Positions 24,238-34,397 of a stretch of 64,000 nucleotides of DNA are shown here, piece after piece. Within the stretch, counting starts at the first letter, position 1. Each line of letters opens with the position of its first letter. The translations under genes and the position numbers were made by a program. Source of the DNA: Podarcis raffonei (Eukaryota > Chordata > Lepidosauria > Squamata > Lacertidae); the NCBI RefSeq assembly GCF_027172205.1, contig NC_070614.1, forward strand, positions 31,186,501 through 31,250,500. Direction: 5' to 3'. The notes under the pieces are model-generated. The model saw only the letters and a list, made by a program, of their open reading frames with translations, did no database searches and was not told where the DNA came from.

Positions 24238-24288
24238 TTTCCTTCCTTCCTTCCTTCCTTCCTTCCTTCCTTCCTTCCTTCCTTCCTT
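24238..24288. repeat. (TTCC)n microsatellite
   Basis: A perfect tetranucleotide run, directly visible. It abuts the tail end of the SINE that follows and may derive from that tail. Confidence 0.93.
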
Positions 24289-24738
24289 AGTTTTTATCCC
24301 ACCTTTTCTTCCAATGAGCTCAAGGTAGTATACAGTGGTACCTCGGGTTACATACGCTTCAGGTTACATACGCTTCAGGTTACAGACTCTGCTAACCCAG
24401 AAATATTACCTCAGGTTAAGAACTTTGCTTCAGGATGAGAACAGAAATTGTGTGGCTGTGGCACGGCGGCAGCGGGAGTCCCCATTAACTAAAGTGGTGC
24501 TTCAGGTTAAGAACAGTTCCAGGTTAAGAACAGACCTCCAGAACGAATTAAGTTCTTAACCTGAGGTTCCACTGTACATGATTCTTTCCCTTCCCCAAAA
24601 AACCTTCCCCAAACCCTGTGAGGTAGGTTAGGCAGAGAGACACCCAGTAAGCTTCATGGCTAAGTGGGAATTGGAACCTTGGTCTCCCATGCCTTCGTAC
24701 AACACTGTAAATCACTACCCCAAACTGGCTCCTGGCAA
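24289..24738 (-). mobile_element. tRNA-derived SINE, interrupted by a MITE
   Basis: Reading left to right: TTTTTATCCCACCTTTTCTT, the MITE, then CCCTGTGAGGTAGGTTAGGC, a CACCCAGTAAGCTTCATGGC block, and AAATCACTACCCCAAACTGGC. This order matches an old squamate SINE whose tRNA-like head is on the right, so it is inserted in minus orientation. Related copies are at 41761-42014, 61335-61545 and 62280-62645. Confidence 0.65.
24333..24574. mobile_element. TA-flanked MITE, 242 bp, nested in SINE
   Basis: The ends CAGTGGTACCTCGGGTTAC and, in inverse, AACCTGAGGTTCCACTG are flanked by TA at 24331-24332 and 24575-24576. It is internally palindromic (AGGTTAAGAAC motifs in both directions). It splits the SINE around it, so it is younger than that SINE. 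Same family and length as 47033-47274. Confidence 0.85.
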
Positions 24739-24739
24739 T

Positions 24740-26799
24740 AAATGAACATACTATTTATCAGCTCCTGTCTGGAGATTTCAATACATAGGCAATGTTCAGC
24801 AGACAACATGCTTTTCATTTGGTTTTCATAATAATTATTTTTATTACATTGAATCAATATTTTGCCAGCATTTTCAGTTATAGTGGTAATATGTAGCAAC
24901 ATGAAAATGATACTAATAAAGAAATAATAATAATAATCCTTGTGTTTGCAATTCCTCTTTGCCTCTTGTGGTTGAAATAATTGATATATAATACCTTCAA
25001 GGACCACAGTGATTCAGTTAAACTGCTAATTGAATATCAGTTACACCTTTAGGGTAGAATGAAATTATTTGCTGTGGGGAAAATGAAGAGAAGAGCAGTG
25101 ATGAGAATAAATGCCATTTTTGAATCTTATTAATACAGTATAATATTATTAATTGAATCTTATTAATAGCTATGTTGGGCAACATTTTAAACATTGGGAA
25201 ATAACTGCATGATGGGGTACTGCATACAAGATTAAGCACTGGACTGATCTGTAAATCCCTTATACAAAAAATATTCATTATTTACTCCATGTTATAAAAT
25301 TCTGCATATAAGTGCTTTGGAATTGACTCAGGAAAGTTTTGCCATAATTTGACCCTTAGGGATATATACCTATTGTATGATGAACAACCTTTCCCATATA
25401 TTCTGTAGGAAACAGAAATGAACTGATTAAATCTCTACCAGCAAGGAAAGAACCTGAGTATGACATAGGTAAGTGGATTCCTAATTTCTCTAATACTTAA
25501 ATTGAAACTTTTGAAAATTTAAGGAGTATGAAGTATTATTTTTCTCTCAGACCCATGCCCAATCTGCTTCAAATGTTAAAACTATTCCATGGCCCACAGA
25601 ACCGAAGAACACAAAATTGACAAATTACTTATTGCTGTGAAATTGGAAATATGTGTTTTGTTTTCCATCTCTGCAGCTATCTAAACGAGGCAAGACAGAG
25701 AACACGGAGGTCGATGGGACCATCCACATTGTTGTCGTTGGTGTTGATGTCTTTGATAAGCTGAGTTAATTTTTATTTTTACAAACACATCAATGAGTAT
25801 AAGAGAAAGAAAGGGATAAGGATGGGAGATACGGGTTTCCATGAGACACTGTGGGAACGGGTTACAGAGGAAAGACCTGAGAGAGGTACACATGATTCTC
25901 TTTTCTTTCCTACTTCCCTTGTTATCTGTACTCATGTGCCATCCACTTTCTTTTTTCCTTTGTGTTGGCCTAAAATTTATTCTACTGGGGAAGGAGAGGG
26001 AATTTCCTTCTAAAACAATACAATACAATACAATTATATAAAACTATATATACTTTGGGCTGTATCTAAAGTTGCATACAAGGAGCTGCACTTGCAGAAC
26101 TGGACTTCCCATTCCTCTCTTATCACCTTGCGGTCTCAAAATCTGCTCTGATAGAGCCTTCAGTGCTCTGCAGCAGATGCTGGGGGGGGAGCACTACAGA
26201 GGAAAAGAGGGGTGCAAGTTGAAGTCTGTAATGTTAGCAGAACAGCAGCATTATAAAAAATGTTTCAACAATACAATTTCAAATGGAAGATGCTATAACT
26301 TTGGATAAATTAAATGATAATCAGAACTGAGTCAAATTTGAGCACTTTTGTGTGCTTTTGATTTCAAAATGGAATATTTAGGAAATTGAAAACATTTTTT
26401 CATTTGGAAATTAATGGGATATAAACATTTTAAAATGTATTTAAAGTGTTTAAGATAAGAACAAAGACCAGGTTCAAGACACTGCATAATGGGGATCAAT
26501 TTTTATATTGAATTATGCCAACCGCACAACTGCCATGATCTATAGTAACAAACTATAAAAAAGGTTCAAATTAGCAGCCATCTTTACACCGCTCTTTTCA
26601 CTTTGTCTCTGGGTTTAAACAAGCATAGCTGATGTTTCTCATGCATATTTCTATGCATTATCCCACAGGAATCACCACCCAGCATCTTTTGTGCTTAAAT
26701 AACTTATGGTGTCCCTACCATTGTATCATGTAGAGATTTCAACATAGAAGAAGAATTGTTCATCTTGCTGCTCTCCATTTATTCAAGTTGTACAGCATA
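24740..26799. other. 5' flank of OR 11a
   Basis: No gene is seen, but from about 25300 onward the flank is homologous to the regions upstream of the ORs at 48798 and 54395 (for example AAGTGCTTTGGAATTGACTC, then CCCATATATTCTGTAGGAAA, then GAGGCAAGACAGA). This defines a tandem OR unit including kilobases of upstream sequence, probably with promoter and untranslated exon. Confidence 0.6.
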
Positions 26800-26817
26800 A
26801 TGAGGAACCAGACATGA
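26800..26817 (+). promoter_or_regulatory. five-codon upstream ORF overlapping the OR 11a start
   Basis: This ATG aligns with the true start codon of paralogues 11b and 11c (ATGAGGAACCAGACA in all three). In this copy the frame runs only Met-Arg-Asn-Gln-Thr and stops at TGA 26815-26817. That stop overlaps the OR start ATG at 26814 as ATGA. It is a fossil of the ancestral start left by a net one-base loss, and could allow termination-reinitiation. The effect on translation is inferred. Confidence 0.7.
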
Positions 26818-27737
26818 CTGTGAATGAATTTATTCTTCTAGGATTCATTGGGACTAAGAGGGTTGAACCTCTACTCTTCATTTTATTCTTCATCACCTAC
26901 ACTGTTGCTATGGTAGGCAACTTTATTTTTATTACCTTGGTGTTTTGTGAGAACAGCCTTCACAGCCCAATGTACATGTTCATTGCTAACCTGTCTTTTT
27001 TAGAGATTATATTCACCACCACAGTTATCCCTAAAATGCTATTCAATTTTATGAGTCAAAGAAAATCTATCGCCTTCCATAGTTGCATCCTGCAGGCTTA
27101 CATATATTTCTCAACAGGTTCCACAGAGTTCTTCCTTTTGGCTATCATGTCATTCGACCGCTATCTGGCCATTTGCAACCCTCTGAGATATGCAGCCATC
27201 ATGAGCACACATGTATGTTTTCAACTTATAGCTGCCTCCTGGATGTGGGGCTTCTTTGCAGTCCTACCACCTACAATCCTGGTAGGCCAGCTGCCATTTT
27301 GTGGACCCAATTCCATCAACCATTTTTTTTGTGATGTTGACCCAGTTCTCAAGCTGGCCTGCTTTGATGTAAAGAAGATTGAGATTATTAATTTTGTCAA
27401 TTCAGCCTTGCTCCTCCTAGGCTCATTACTGGTGACAAGTGTATCCTATATATTCATTATTGCAACAGTGCTGAGGATCCCCTCAGCAAAAGGACGACAG
27501 AAAGCATTCTCTACATGTGCCTCTCACCTAATTGTGGTGACACTGTTCTATGGGAGTTCTATTTTCATTTATGTTCAGCCACAAAAAAATCACTCATTGG
27601 ACCTCAACAAGGTAGCTAGCATACTGAACACAGTGATAACTCCATTAATGAATCCCTTCATTTATAGCCTAAGAAACGAAAAAGTCAAGGAGGCCCTGGA
27701 CCATTTAGTCAGAAGAAAGATTTTTCCCCTTAATTAA
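26814..27737 (+). CDS. olfactory receptor '11a', family 6/11-like, shortened N terminus
   Basis: An intact odorant receptor of 307 codons. Landmarks: EFILLGF at 5-11, GN at 35-36, HSPMYMF at 50-56, MSFDRYLAICNPLRY at 112-126, LPFCGPNSINHFFCDVDP, KAFSTCASH, and PLMNPFIYSLRN near the end. Paralogues 11b and 11c start MRNQTRNVTEF or MRNQTRIVTEF; here a net one-base loss after the ancestral ATG forces use of a later ATG and gives MTVNEF, so no N-terminal Asn-X-Ser/Thr site remains. OR proteins nearly always carry one, so folding or trafficking may suffer. The remaining frame is uninterrupted. The 3' flank is later split by block A. Confidence 0.88.
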   Translation: MTVNEFILLGFIGTKRVEPLLFILFFITYTVAMVGNFIFITLVFCENSLHSPMYMFIANLSFLEIIFTTTVIPKMLFNFMSQRKSIAFHSCILQAYIYFSTGSTEFFLLAIMSFDRYLAICNPLRYAAIMSTHVCFQLIAASWMWGFFAVLPPTILVGQLPFCGPNSINHFFCDVDPVLKLACFDVKKIEIINFVNSALLLLGSLLVTSVSYIFIIATVLRIPSAKGRQKAFSTCASHLIVVTLFYGSSIFIYVQPQKNHSLDLNKVASILNTVITPLMNPFIYSLRNEKVKEALDHLVRRKIFPLN

Positions 27738-27995
27738 CCTCAGAGTTCTGAAAAAGGAAGAAGGGTCCCAACACTGTGTAGTATTAAATGACAATGTAAG
27801 TAAATGAAGATTATGTAGGGGTTTACATGCATGCATTGGAATGGGAAAGAAATATGGTTCAGCTGAAAGTTCTGGAAATATTCTGTAGGTCATTCTTTTT
27901 GGAGATACTGAACCTTAATTACAGCTTTCAAACTAACTATTGAAATTCTGTGGTGTTTAAAACTTAAAATCCTCTTTCATGGATAACTCTCACAG

Positions 27996-28015
27996 TATAT
28001 TCTTTGAACAGCCAG
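27996..28015 (+). repeat. 20-bp target duplication, left of block A
   Basis: TATATTCTTTGAACAGCCAG is repeated exactly at 34398-34417. The two flank the 6.38-kb block A. A diverged single counterpart (CAGTCTTTGAACAGATACTG) sits in the 3' flank of 11c near 55612, as expected for the unsplit ancestral site. Confidence 0.85.
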
Positions 28016-28165
28016 AAGGTGGTGACAAGAGATCATGCTCTTTTGGTCGTCGTATCTCATTATTATTATTTTTTTAAAAATGCTTTCCCCAGAAAACCCC
28101 ACTTCTCATAATTTCAGTGCCAGGTAAATGCAGTTCTCTTTTCCAGGGCATTTAGGCAAAAACTT

Positions 28166-28240
28166 AAAATAATATAATATAATATAATATAATATAATAT
28201 AATATAATATAATATAATATAATATAATATAATATAATAT
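28166..28240. repeat. (ATAAT)n pentanucleotide array
   Basis: About 15 perfect copies lie just downstream of the minus-strand OR in block A. The matching place in block B (about 38484-38500) has only two to three units, so the array expanded in A or shrank in B. Confidence 0.93.
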
Positions 28241-28342
28241 ATATAAATCTATTTTTTATTTTTTTGTAATTTCTTCACTAAATAAGTTTAAAGCAATATG
28301 CAAGGATGCTTAAATAATAATCAATATACATAAAAATAACAT

Positions 28343-29293
28343 TTACAGTTTTGAATCTTTCTGATAAAACCTCAGCACTTTCCTCACTAGTCTCCTTATA
28401 GCATTTTTCATCTCTGTATTTCTTAATGTGTAAATGATTGGATTCAGCACTGGGCTGATAACTGTGTAGAGAATGGAGACCACCTTATCTGCTGTAAATG
28501 TCTTGAAGGGCTGGTCATAAATATAGATACATGGGATGAAGTGTAAACTCACTACTGTGATCTGGGCTGCACATGTTGAAAGAGCTTTGTGCTTCCCTTC
28601 TGAGACGTGATTTCTTATCTTGAACAAGATGATGATGTATGAAATCAGCAAAGCAATGAAGGTTCCTGTCACACCAAGTCCATTGTTGGAGACCAGAAGT
28701 AGTTCAACAGTATAGATGTCTGTGCAGGCCAATTTGACCACCTGTGGAACATCACAGTAGAAATTATCCAGTATGTTGGGACCACAGAATGGTAACTGCA
28801 GGATCAGTGCTACCTGGACCATGGAGTGAATGGAGCCACCTAGCCATGCACACAAAATGATCTGAAAGCAGGTTTTCTTGTTCATGATGATCATGTATTG
28901 CAATGGCTTGTGAATAGCTAGATATCGATCAACTGCCATCATTGCAAGAGAGAAAACGACTGTACCCCCAATGAAGTGAAAAAAGAAAATCTGTGTCAAA
29001 CATCCATGGAAGGAGATGGTTTTATTCTGGGAAAAGAGCACTTGCAGCAATTTAGGTGCAGTTACTGTAGATTCACTAACATCCAGAAAAGCCAAGTTGG
29101 CCAGTAAAAAATATAAGGGCATGTGGAGATGGTGGTCTGATATTACAGTGATTATAATGGTGACATTTCCTAACCAAGTAGCTATATAAACTATCAGGAA
29201 CAGAAAAAATAAAAACTGTTCAAATTTTGAATTTTGTGACATTCCTACAAATACAAATTCTGTAACTCTGCTTGTGAAGTTATCCACTGCCAT
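28343..29293 (-). CDS. olfactory receptor, family 4-like, block A copy
   Basis: An intact 316-codon odorant receptor on the minus strand. I start it at MAVDNFTSRVTEF (ATG at 29293) because TEF is at the usual distance; an in-frame ATG at 29344 would add 17 residues. Landmarks: sequon NFT at 5-7, GN at 42-43, LHMPLYFLL at 56-64 (usual form LHTPMYFFL), MAVDRYLAIHKPLQY at 119-133 with His replacing the usual Cys, LPFCGPNILDNFYCDVPQ at 167-184, KALSTCAAQ at 236-244, PVLNPIIYTLRN at 281-292. It differs from the block B copy by eight residues in my comparison, five of them between residues 200 and 220 (TM5). Confidence 0.93.
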   Translation of the reverse strand: MAVDNFTSRVTEFVFVGMSQNSKFEQFLFFLFLIVYIATWLGNVTIIITVISDHHLHMPLYFLLANLAFLDVSESTVTAPKLLQVLFSQNKTISFHGCLTQIFFFHFIGGTVVFSLAMMAVDRYLAIHKPLQYMIIMNKKTCFQIILCAWLGGSIHSMVQVALILQLPFCGPNILDNFYCDVPQVVKLACTDIYTVELLLVSNNGLGVTGTFIALLISYIIILFKIRNHVSEGKHKALSTCAAQITVVSLHFIPCIYIYDQPFKTFTADKVVSILYTVISPVLNPIIYTLRNTEMKNAIRRLVRKVLRFYQKDSKL

Positions 29294-29504
29294 TCTGTAG
29301 ACTTGTGACAAATATCTGGAGGGAGGAAATAATATTTTTTTCATTTCATTTTCTTCACATTTTCATTTGGTTATCACTTTATTTCTTCGCAATGTTTAAA
29401 GTGTATGGGTGATTCTATTTTTGGTCACTTTACCTTGTGAAAAATTTCAGGAACTTAAATTTGGTCTTAAAAAATCTCATCTGTGTCCTGCTTTTGGACT
29501 TCCT

Positions 29505-29608
29505 GTAGGCATCTGCTTGTCTGCTGTGACTGGAAAGCAGAATACTGGGCTTGACTGGCCATGAGCCTGATTCAGCAGTGCCTTCTTATGCCCTCCTGTG
29601 ATCTTATG
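29505..29608 (+). repeat. squamate interspersed repeat end
   Basis: TAGGCATCTGCTTGTCTGCT, then GGGCTTGACTGGCCATGAGC, then GATTCAGCAGTGCCTTCTTA matches a common squamate repeat terminus. Equivalent copies are at 39763-39867 (block B) and, as a local extra duplication, 40634-40742. A relative is at 31932-32070 and 44433-44580. Confidence 0.55.
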
Positions 29609-31240
29609 TTTATCCATCTAGTTTAATATTGTCTACTCTGAATTCCAGAAACTCTGCAGAAAGAATTTACCACCATCATGCTAAAAAAAATTAAAAATCT
29701 ACCTGGGATATTTTAACTAGAGATTACAAAGAATAAATCTGTGGTTTCTTTGGCATGTATTACATGTGCTCCACCACAAGCACCATTGATCTGCCACTCT
29801 TCCCTAAGCATTCTCCATGTGACAGAGCACCATCATGTTATGAGTTTCCCCAGCAATGCTCCACATCAGTGGTGGCTAATGTGCTTGACTGCATGTGTGG
29901 TAATGAAACTCACAACATTGTATCACAGTTTGTAGAGGTTTCAACACAGGCATGAGAATTCACCATTGGCAAATGGCTGTGGCATGTGTTAGGTGATGAT
30001 CCAATCAACCGGAACTAAGATGAATTCTGCACAGACCATAGTGGTCGTTCCCCCAGTTAATGGGAAAGACATTGCAAAATGTCTTTAAAATAATTGTGAC
30101 ATTTAATTGAAACAAGTGCACAACTTTTTAAAGGGAGTGTGTTTTACTGACTCAGCTTGCCTTCATGTTTTATATTCAGACCTTGCATCAGTGGCACCCT
30201 GTGCGACATCAAAATCCAGCACGCGCACCCGCCTCTTGCCTTCCATTGGGCATAATAGTGGTGGTATCTGATGTGACACCCCAGATGCTCCGTACCTGAT
30301 GTGGCTGAACCAGTCACGCTTCCTTAGAACTGCCTCTGCTTGCACCCTAAAAATTAAACTCCTGACCTGAAAATTAATTCTCGTACATAAGAAGGCTAAC
30401 ATTACCTGCTGTCCAGCAACATGCATGTCAGTAATAAGAACACTGAGGGAGTACAGTTGTGCTCAATAGTTTCCAACCATATGCAGATTACATCTATCAA
30501 ATGGTAATTTCTATACCTTTGCTTCCATTTTAATCACACTTTGCTTTCCATGCTGTTCTTCTAATCTGCACATCTATGTATCTCTCTTCACTTCCCCACC
30601 TCCTTGCTCTTCATTATTAGGAATAGCCTGAGATATAACAAAAATCACTATTATAATATTGTTTTTACTATTCTGCTGGGAGCCACCAGAGTGACTGGCA
30701 AAACGAAGCCAGATGGGTGGGGAATAAATTAACAACCACCACGACCGTGTTTCTTGAGTTATCTGTGCCTGTTGTAGAAGAGACAGATGGATTCCATTTA
30801 AGGGGCTGCAAAGCAGCTCTCCCACTTTGCTTTTCTGTGTTGACACTGGAATCAGTGGGATTGTGTCCATTAATATGTGACTATTTAGAACAACAACAAA
30901 GGTTTCAACAAAGAAGCAATTAGAAGTGGTCTAATGCCTTTTAGCGAAGGATGTGTACATTCTTTGGAAGGCAATTATGCAGCAGACAAGCCTAGTTTCC
31001 CCCAAAACAAAACAAAAATATATTCAACACATATTAAAATTTACTGTTTATCCTATATGTTATGTCCCCCATGTATTATTTAGCAGTACAATGCATCTGT
31101 ACATAGATGTTCCAGTTGGTATGTTGACCTGCCCTCATTGTTTGTCCAATCATTTTTAATGAATTATTGAATCTAAAAGTCATTGCCCAATCTCACAGGA
31201 CTTTCTGTGGCATTCACACTAAATGTGTTTAAGTAGACAC
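29609..31240. other. block A intergenic sequence
   Basis: No gene is seen. It is closely similar to 39868-42190 in block B once B's extra sequence is left out. Open frames here, such as 30163-30426 on the minus strand, show no domain and are not convincing genes. Confidence 0.5.
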
Positions 31241-31245
31241 AATTC

Positions 31246-31277
<32 letters not shown>

Positions 31278-31287
31278 GATAGATAGA
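31246..31287. repeat. (GATA)n microsatellite
   Basis: A GATA run with one interruption. The equivalent place in block B (42188-42254) carries TAGC and then a long GA run, so the two copies have evolved different microsatellites at the same site. Confidence 0.9.
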
Positions 31288-32380
31288 GAATCTAGTCTGA
31301 AGGAAGCAAATTAAAGTCCCATAATGTCAATGGTAGAACCTGAAATCTGCTTCACTTTAGTTGTCATACCATTGTGTGAGAAGCAAGTCTGAAACTCTTG
31401 AATTGATACATGTTTAAAATAAAATAAAATAAATAAAATAAAAAATGCACCATAAATACCTCATGTGTCCAAGATCTGAGATTCTATTTCACCAAGACCT
31501 TCGAATAGCTTATGTACTTACAGCTTTGATGTGATCACTGGTATTGTAATAAGCAGGAGAGAAAATTAGCCTACTACTGTGAGAAAATGCAGTCAACTCT
31601 GGCTTCCCCATGTGGTCTCTGAAGCTATTGCCTAAATTTAATTTAGCAAGAGACCATAACATCTCTTGGGTCTTCAACTGCTACTGCTTTAGCTCTTCCT
31701 AGAAAGGTTTCAGAGGTATCATTATGTAAGGAAAGTTACATCAGTGGACCAATTACATGATTGCTTCTCCAAATTTGACTCTTGCAAAAGTGATTTGAAG
31801 AAAAAAGAAGAAGAAAGTTAATGTTTCAGCTCCCTAGAGGCCATCAGAAATCCACCTGCTTCATTACGCACTAGCTGCAGCTTCTAGACTATCAATGGTC
31901 TTCACTATCAGAGACTATATGCCTCTGGCTGGGAATCATAGACCAGGGAGTGCTCTGTGCTCAGTTTCTGCTTGTGAGCTTCCCATGGGCATCTGCTTGG
32001 CCACTAGGAGAACAGAATGCTAGATTAGATAGGACTTTGGCCTTATCCAGTGCATGCTTCATATACTCTTAAGTTTAAAGGCAGTTTCATGTGTAATGCA
32101 GAGGCTGTAATCTAGCCTAGGGTTTATCAGAGCACAGAACATTGAAGTCAGTTTATGTTCATCCAGAAAGCACTCCAAAAAACACATGCCATTTGTGCAT
32201 CGAAGGACAGTAATTGATCCAAATATACCTGTAAGGAGCACAACTGCAACTTCAGGGGGAGGGTGACCCCATACGGAAAAGGATGTACCCTACCAAAACA
32301 AACTGAGGTTCAAATTCTTGGCCTTCATTAACTCAATTGTTGCTGTTTTTGCCTATGGGACATTTTCCCTTTAAAAAAAG

Positions 32381-32536
32381 GGACGCGGGTGGCGCTGTGG
32401 GTTAAACCACAGAGCCTAGGGCTTGCCGATCAGAAGGTTGGCGGTTCGAATCCCCATGACGGGGTGAGCTTCCGTTGTTCGGTCCCTGCTCCTGCCCACC
32501 TAGCAGTTCGAAAGCACATCAAAGTGCAAGTAGATA
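32381..32536 (+). mobile_element. Sauria-type SINE, 3'-truncated by MITE junction
   Basis: The tRNA-like head GGACGCGGGTGGCGCTGTGG, then GGGTTAAACCACAGAGCC and a B-box region CGGTTCGAATCCCC, is followed by CAGTTCGAAAGCACATCAAA. It stops at GTAGATA, where a MITE begins; the full-length relative at 36985 continues with AATAGGTACCACTCC. It is absent from block B. Confidence 0.85.
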
Positions 32537-32656
32537 CAGTGGTACCTCGGGTTACATACCCTTCAGGTTACAGACGCTTCAGGTTACAGACTTCGCTAAC
32601 CCAGAAATAGTGCTTCAGGTTAAGAACTTTGCTTCAGGATGCGAACAGAAATCGTG
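32537..32656. mobile_element. half of a TA-flanked MITE, at a deletion junction
   Basis: It starts CAGTGGTACCTCGGGTTAC after TA inside the SINE and runs through GCTTTGCTTCAGGATG, then ends near 32656. Directly after it, sequence equivalent to 46852 in block B (GGATGCATACCTGCTGAATG) begins. The right half of the MITE, the rest of the SINE and about 1.1 kb of B-equivalent sequence are missing. Confidence 0.8.
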
Positions 32657-33385
32657 CTCTGGATGCATACCTGCTGAATGATGAGCAATTTTTTCCCATA
32701 TATTCTGAAGGAAACAGAGTTGTACTGGTTCAGTCTCTATCATTAAGAAAAGAAGAGTGGGGCATGACACAGGCTGGTGGCTGCTTAATTATTATAATAC
32801 TTAAACTGCAACTTTTAAAAAATTAAAAGGGTATTAAGTATTATCCTCCTCCAACTGCTTCAAATATTAAAATGATTCCATCCCCACAAAACTAACAGTA
32901 TGAAGTTATAAAAGAAACTTGAAAACAGCAATATGACCCTGAATGAACAAATTAAATATTGCTGTCAAACTGGAAATATGACTGTGAGGGGTGTGTCTCC
33001 AGTATGAATCTCTATAGCTTTCTGAATGAGGCAAGACAGATAAAAATAATGTATCTCAATGAGACCATCCATGGTAACGTGATTTAATTCTTACTTTAAC
33101 AAACAAATCAAGGAAGATAAGAGGGAGCAAAGGATAAGGATGGGAAATTTAGGGTTCCATGAGACACTATGGGTGCAAATTATATTTGCAAAGAGAGAGG
33201 GTGGCAGAATGGTTCTCTTTTCTCTTCTACTTCTCTTGCTCTTTCTACTAATGTGCCATCCACTTTCTGGTGCACATTTTATTTTTATGTTTTGCTTAAA
33301 AGGTATTGCAGCAATACTACTACTGCCAAAAGAAGTAAAAAAAAATATCTCAGACTAGGGAGGGGCACCTGTTCCATAACAATAT

Positions 33386-33427
33386 CAATCAATCAATCAA
33401 CCAATCTTTATTACGGTCCAGAGACCC
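33386..33427 (-). mobile_element. 42-bp retroelement end with 8-bp target duplication
   Basis: CAATCAATCAATCAACCAAT followed by CTTTATTACGGTCC and GAGACCC is flanked by AACAATAT on both sides (33378-33385 and 33428-33435). Block B has one AACAATAT and none of the insert (near 48040). It looks like an extremely 5'-truncated non-LTR insertion with a (TTGA)n tail, in minus orientation. Confidence 0.65.
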
Positions 33428-34242
33428 AACAATATATATAAAAATATAGGGTTATGAGTAATGCTTCATGTAGGGAGTTCCATTTGAACAACTGAACTTT
33501 CATTCCTGTCTTTTCTGTGTTTCTTTAAATCTGCTCCAAATGGTCTTACTCCTCTCTGGAGCAGATATTGAGGATGCAGGAAAGACTATGGAGGAGAGGA
33601 GGGGAAGGTTCTGTGACATTAGTGGAAGTCTGAAGTGTTGCCAAAGCAGCAGCATCAGATATGGTTCATTATGTATTAAAGCATTTCAACAGGAACAATT
33701 TCAAACAGTTAAATTAAGCATTAAGCTAAAAGTAAGAATTAAGTTGAAGGTAAGAACTTGTGTGTACCACTTGTTTCAAACTTATTTAGGAGGTTGCTTA
33801 TGCTTCCCCCTTTTGAAATTTGTAGGAGATAAACATTTTTATTGTCTAAAAGGTTTTTTAGGAGATAAACATTTTTATTGTCTAAAAGGTTTTTAAAATG
33901 TTTTTAAATGAAACTTTTCTTTATTTCCTCATTTCTTTAGCTTAGTATGAGAAAGGGCTTAGTTTTCTATCTATGAAAAATAGTATATCAGTATGTCATT
34001 TTTTTCAGTTTCACATGGTCCATTTCTTCCCTTGATTTAAACAAAAACAGCTGATGTTTCTCATGCATAGCTCCATGCATTATCTCACAGGAACTGCCAT
34101 GGGAGATTTTTTTGTCCTTCCCCGGCTCATGGTTTCTATGCCTTTCTTACATAATCCAGCATTATCACAGCAGAAGAAGAATTGGTATGACCAATACTTG
34201 TACCTCCACTATCCCAAGTGACTCTTTCAGCTGCACATTACA

Positions 34243-34397
34243 ACGAGGAACCAGACAAGGAATGTGACTGAATCCATCCTATTAGGATTCACTGGAACTA
34301 AAAGGGTTGAACTTGTACTCTTCACTTTATTCTTCATCAGCTATGTTTTTGCTTTGGTAGGCAACTTTATCATTATTGCCTTGGTGTGGTGTGAGAG
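34243..34397 (+). pseudogene. OR 5' stub, start lost, truncated in first helices
   Basis: This is a close copy of the first 52 codons of OR 11b at 48798. The start ATG is ACG (34243-34245) and Phe11 of the EFILLGF motif is Ser. The reading frame otherwise follows 11b (LLGFTGTKRVELVLFTLFF, then GNFIIIALVW) up to TGTGAGAG, then runs directly into the 20-bp repeat and the 3' flank of 11a. The rest of the gene was never copied: this is the right edge of block A. It cannot encode a receptor. Confidence 0.9.

Larger units (their letters stand above)
28016..34397 (+). other. block A: duplicative insertion copied from 38344-48952
   Basis: A 6382-bp segment paralogous and collinear to block B. It begins inside a LINE fragment (AAGGTGGTGACAAGAG, intact across this point only in B) and ends inside the OR coding sequence (TCTGAGAG in 11b, TGTGAGAG here), and is bracketed by a 20-bp direct repeat. 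The 11a 3' flank resumes at 34418. It carries one intact minus-strand OR and an OR stub. It lacks the L1, SINE, 0.8-kb element and two MITEs found in B, and has lost about 1.1 kb next to a half MITE at 32537-32656. Confidence 0.8.

Noticed and set aside
28166-28240. CRISPR-like or satellite array
   Set aside because: It is a spacer-free pentanucleotide microsatellite in vertebrate DNA.
32425-32460. tRNA gene
   Set aside because: The GGTTCGAATCC box belongs to the tRNA-like head of a Sauria-type SINE; the acceptor stem and the rest of a tRNA do not follow. The same applies at 37045 and 41950.
33540-33896. 118-codon plus-strand frame
   Set aside because: It lies in the OR upstream flank; the homologous stretch before 11b lacks the frame, and its end is a 30-base tandem repeat.
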